64,000 nucleotides of DNA from Limisphaerales bacterium (GTDB taxonomy: Bacteria > Verrucomicrobiota > Verrucomicrobiia > Limisphaerales > SXTU01). The stretch is from assembly GCA_009773355.1 (NCBI GenBank), contig WRPG01000026.1, forward strand, positions 1-64,000, written 5' to 3'. A program made the position numbers and the translations under genes. Positions within the stretch are counted from its first letter, which is position 1. Every line of letters starts with the position of its first letter. Positions 61,589-64,000 of this stretch are shown piece after piece. Under the pieces are notes generated by a model. It did not search any database. It saw nothing but the letters and a program-made list of their open reading frames with translations, and was not told where the DNA came from.

Positions 61589-62017
61589 TTACCGGCCGGC
61601 GAGCACGGCGTGCTCCTTGTCCGGTCCGATGACGAGTTTCATGCCGGGCGGCACCGGCGGCATCACGGGGAGGTATTTGGTGGCGACCAGCTCCTCAATG
61701 CTGCGGGGCATGCGGCCGTTGTTCTCCCGGAAGTCGCGGATGCGCTGGTTGACCTCATTCAGGTCGAGCCGCCCGGCGACGGCGGCGGAAGGCTCGGTGG
61801 GCGGAGGTGGTGGCAGAATCCGGGTGGGGGCCGATTCGCTTCCTGCCGGGGCGGCAGCGGCTGAATCGGCAACGGCCGCTTGGGAATCCGGCGGCGGCAC
61901 GGCCCGTCTGCGGCGGCAGGCCGGCAGCAGGAGGCAGCCCACCACCAGCAGGAGCGGCAGGAAAAACCGGCGGGCAGTCCGCGCGGACGGGGCGTGAGCG
62001 GTGAACAACGTGGTCAT
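61589..62017 (-). CDS. Small lipoprotein, hypothetical
   Basis: A 142-residue protein with a lipoprotein-type signal ([18 protein letters not shown]), a Pro/Ala-rich linker, then [57 protein letters not shown]. The helix plus N-G-R-x-P-x-S-I-E-E-L-V pattern resembles the pilin-like domain seen in many small proteins coded next to pseudopilins. It is upstream of and in line with the pseudopilin gene, 25 bases apart, and probably in one operon. Confidence 0.75.
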   Translation of the reverse strand: MTTLFTAHAPSARTARRFFLPLLLVVGCLLLPACRRRRAVPPPDSQAAVADSAAAAPAGSESAPTRILPPPPPTEPSAAVAGRLDLNEVNQRIRDFRENNGRMPRSIEELVATKYLPVMPPVPPGMKLVIGPDKEHAVLAGR

Positions 62018-62107
62018 CAGTGTGGTGAGATTAACGGGCGCTGGCAGGCTCCGTAATCGCACGTTTGGGGGGACGCGAAGGACGGCCGGTTGCGCAGGGC
62101 ACGCCGG

Positions 62108-62749
62108 CTACTTGCCCAGATACTTCACCACGGCCTCGGTGCGGGAGCTGACGTGCAGCTTGGCGTAAACGCCGCGCACGTATTCGCGCACGGTGTCCAT
62201 GCTGATGCCGAGGCGGTCGGCGATTTCCTTGTAGCGGAAGCCCTCGGCCAGCAGCGCCAGCGTCTCGCGCTCGCGGCGCGTGAGCGTGTCGAGGTCCACG
62301 GCCGAGCGGCCCATCTGCTGAAAGTAGGCGGCGACCTTGCCGGCCATCTGGCGCGTGAGCGGCACGCCGCCCTGCCGCGCCTCGGTGATGGCTTCGAGCA
62401 ATTTTTCTCCACTCGTGCGCTTGAGCAGGTAGCCGCTCGCGCCGGCCTTGAGCGAGTTGAAGAGGAACTCGCCCTCGTCATAGACCGTGAGCATCAGGAT
62501 GGGCAACGCGGGCAGCCGTGCCTTGAGCGCGCGCACGGCCTCGATGCCCGACATGCCTGGCAGCCGGATGTCCATCAACACCACGTCGGGCCGCAGCCTC
62601 GGGATTTCCGCCAGCGCGGCCTCGGCGTCGGAGTAACTGCTCACCACCTGATAGCCCTCCGCACGCTCGATGAGCTGCGTGAGGCTGCGCCGCACGCGCG
62701 TGTCATCCTCCACGATGCACACGCGGATGGGCTGGCTGGCGGCGGGCAT
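62108..62749 (-). CDS. NarL/LuxR-type response regulator
   Basis: A 213-residue response regulator. The receiver domain (1-125) has IRVCIVEDDTRVR, phospho-acceptor Asp in VVLMDIRLPGMSGIE, LTVYDEG and the conserved Lys in GYLLKR. The LuxR-type helix-turn-helix (about 150-213) is LTRRERETLALLAEGFRYKEIADRLGISMDTVREYVRGVYAKLHVSSRTEAV. ATG 62749 starts directly at the receiver. It pairs with the NarX/reg_prop-type histidine kinase encoded just upstream on the same strand. Confidence 0.94.
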   Translation of the reverse strand: MPAASQPIRVCIVEDDTRVRRSLTQLIERAEGYQVVSSYSDAEAALAEIPRLRPDVVLMDIRLPGMSGIEAVRALKARLPALPILMLTVYDEGEFLFNSLKAGASGYLLKRTSGEKLLEAITEARQGGVPLTRQMAGKVAAYFQQMGRSAVDLDTLTRRERETLALLAEGFRYKEIADRLGISMDTVREYVRGVYAKLHVSSRTEAVVKYLGK

Positions 62750-62912
62750 GGGGTGTGGGCGGGAGGAAAACCCGGTTTCAACCGCGTTCGACTGCGGGGA
62801 CGGAATGATTTCGCCGGCCAGCACGACGGCAACTGGAAACCAGTTCCCGGTGCCGGGCCATCGCACAAACGGGGGGATGGCGGGGAATGGCCGCGAAAGG
62901 CCGGAGAGAGGA

Positions 62913-63024
62913 AAAAGAAAACGTCCAACGTTCAACGTTCAACTTTGAACGCTCAAAGAAGCCAACCGGCGACGAACGCACTCGTTGAAAGTTGAATGTT
63001 GAGCGTTGAGCGTTGGACGTTTCC
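62913..63024. repeat. Word-type palindromic element between the regulator and kinase genes
   Basis: AAACGTCCAACGTTCAACG at about 62919-62937 pairs with the right arm 62987-63024 (ending GTTGAGCGTTGGACGTTT), with near-perfect complementarity interrupted by one extra seven-base word. The word is AACGTTC. It lies within the 321-base gap 62750-63070, whose other part (62750-62912) shows no gene or clear signal. Confidence 0.88.
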
Positions 63025-63070
63025 CCTCTGGGTTCTTTGCGCCCTTTCGCGGCAAATTGAGTTTCCCTGC

Positions 63071-64000
63071 TCATGCCGGCACCGGTTGTTTGAGCGTGAT
63101 GGTCATCTCCACAGTCGTGCCCTGCCCTGCCGCGCTGCGCAGCTCGAAGCGCCCGCCGAGCCGCTCGATGCGCTGCCGCATGTTGCGCAGGCCGTTGCCG
63201 TCGGCGCGCGCGGCGGACGCGTCGAAGCCGCGTCCGTTGTCCGTGACGCGCGCGCGCAGCGCAGCGTGGTCCCGGCCAGCGCCAGCTCCACGCGCACCTC
63301 GGTGGCGTGCGCGTGCTTGAGGACGTTGTGCAGCGCCTCCTTGCACGCGAGGTAGAAATCGTGGCGCACGTCCGCCGCCAGCGGCAGGTCCGGCAGCTCG
63401 GCGGGCGCGGTGAACCAGCAGCGCACCGGTGTGCTCTCGAACAGCTCGTCCGCGCGCCGGCCCAGATATTCGATCAGCCCCTTCAACGTGTCGCTCTCCG
63501 GGCGCACGGCCCAGACGATTTCGTCCAGCGACCGCACGGTCTCGCGCGCGGTCGAGGAGATTTTCCGCGCCTGGGCGCGGACTTCGCCGGGGTCGCCGGC
63601 GTCCTGCTCGGCGAGTTCGCCCAGCCAGGCGATTTCCGTGAGGCTCGCGCCGAGGTCGTCGTGGATGTCCTGCGCGATGCGCGTGCGCTCACGTTCGAGC
63701 GCGTGCTGCGCCTCCAGTTTCCGCATCCGGCGCTGCCACCGGCGGCGGGTGATGAACCGCACCGCGCCCCCCACCGCGCCCGCGCCCGCGAGCACGGCGG
63801 CGGCGAGGAACCACCACGTCTGCCACCACGCCGGCACGACGGTGAAGGCGAGCGTCGCGCCCGTCTCGTTCCAGAGGCCGTCGTTGTTGGCCGCGATGAC
63901 GCGCAACCGGTAGGTGCCCGGCGAGGGTTTCGGATACGTGAGCGTGCGTTGCGCGCCGGCCTCGACCCAGTCGGAGTCGAAGCCGTCGAGCTTGTGCCGC
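63071..64000 (-). CDS. Two-component sensor histidine kinase, partial and frameshifted
   Basis: This is the C-terminal part of a reg_prop/NarX-type kinase; the gene continues beyond the window. From the edge it reads a Y_Y_Y-type domain (LDGFDSDWVEAGAQ, PSPGTYRLRVIAANNDGLWNE), a membrane helix (WWFLAAAVLAGAGAVGGAVRFI) and the HisKA_3 region ERTRIAQDIHDDLGASLTEIAWL with phospho-His. The ATPase N-box HDFYLACKEALHNVLKHAHA comes next, and then RVTDNGRGFDASAARADGNGLRNMRQRI in another frame. The switch occurs near 63255 inside a run of CG repeats and fits one missing or two extra bases. The split is either an assembly error in that tract or a real inactivating mutation. Its partner is the response regulator downstream. 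Confidence 0.8.

Noticed and set aside
62913-63024. Possible CRISPR array from the repeated AACGTTC words
   Set aside because: The repeats are 6-8 bases without spacers, arranged as an inverted pair, and there are no cas genes in the window.

Overview
The window is a GC-rich bacterial chromosome segment with dense genes on both strands. It most likely comes from a soil or freshwater member of the Verrucomicrobiota (Pedosphaera/Limisphaerales-like). The main reasons are a four-gene pilus-like locus of the Akkermansia Amuc_1098-1101 type, LL-diaminopimelate aminotransferase, a DUF1080 protein, large Asn/Thr-rich secreted proteins that share a C-terminal module, and TypeII-pseudopilin-like proteins. 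The taxonomic call is an inference; there is no rRNA gene to confirm it.

Layout. 1-3.7 kb: end of an unknown gene, a GST-like protein, a PIN-PhoH ATPase, a DksA-like protein and ribosomal proteins L33 and S18 with a terminator. 3.7-8.0 kb: a zinc-uptake island (ZnuA, ZnuC, ZnuB and a Fur/Zur regulator), interrupted by a lower-GC orphan gene and a toxin-antitoxin-like pair. 8.0-15.8 kb: a PQQ-type beta-propeller protein, a metallo-beta-lactamase/REC/GAF fusion, tRNA-Gly(GCC), a large CHASE-PAS hybrid histidine kinase and a TMEM14-like membrane protein. 15.8-23.1 kb: HrpB helicase, then an exopolysaccharide group (SGNH hydrolase, polyprenyl glycosylphosphotransferase, membrane protein, UDP-glucuronate decarboxylase). 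23.2-30.0 kb: the pilus-like locus (PilM/PilN-like, two inner-membrane proteins, secretin). 30.0-45 kb: a 5'-3' exonuclease, a tight four-gene operon of secreted proteins ending in a subtilase, a lipoprotein, DapL, DUF1080 and another secreted protein. 45-55.9 kb: a zinc-ribbon membrane protein, malate dehydrogenase, GH31 alpha-glucosidase, TM2 protein, DinG-like helicase, XseB, DXS and an MFS transporter. 55.9-59 kb: a SAM-I riboswitch with a clear attenuator ahead of a threonine-synthase-like enzyme, a MoaD/ThiS-type sulfur carrier ending in Gly-Gly and a NIL-domain protein. 59-64 kb: an MBL/beta-CASP nuclease, a pseudopilin, a lipoprotein, and a LuxR-type response regulator with its histidine kinase partner, which carries a frameshift and runs off the window.

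Two things stand out. First, the riboswitch cluster looks like a methionine-branch sulfur-assimilation operon: a PLP fold-type II enzyme annotated as threonine synthase, a thiocarboxylate-capable carrier and a NIL protein, all under a SAM-OFF switch. I propose protein-thiocarboxylate-dependent homocysteine synthesis. Second, the window is littered with compound palindromic elements. Several lie in frame inside essential-looking genes (ZnuA, HrpB, GH31, DinG). In the best cases each arm is itself a small hairpin, and the two arms differ by compensated base changes. One family occurs both inside the GH31 gene and between dxs and the MFS gene. These look like mobile, structure-conserved elements comparable in concept to Rickettsia palindromic elements.
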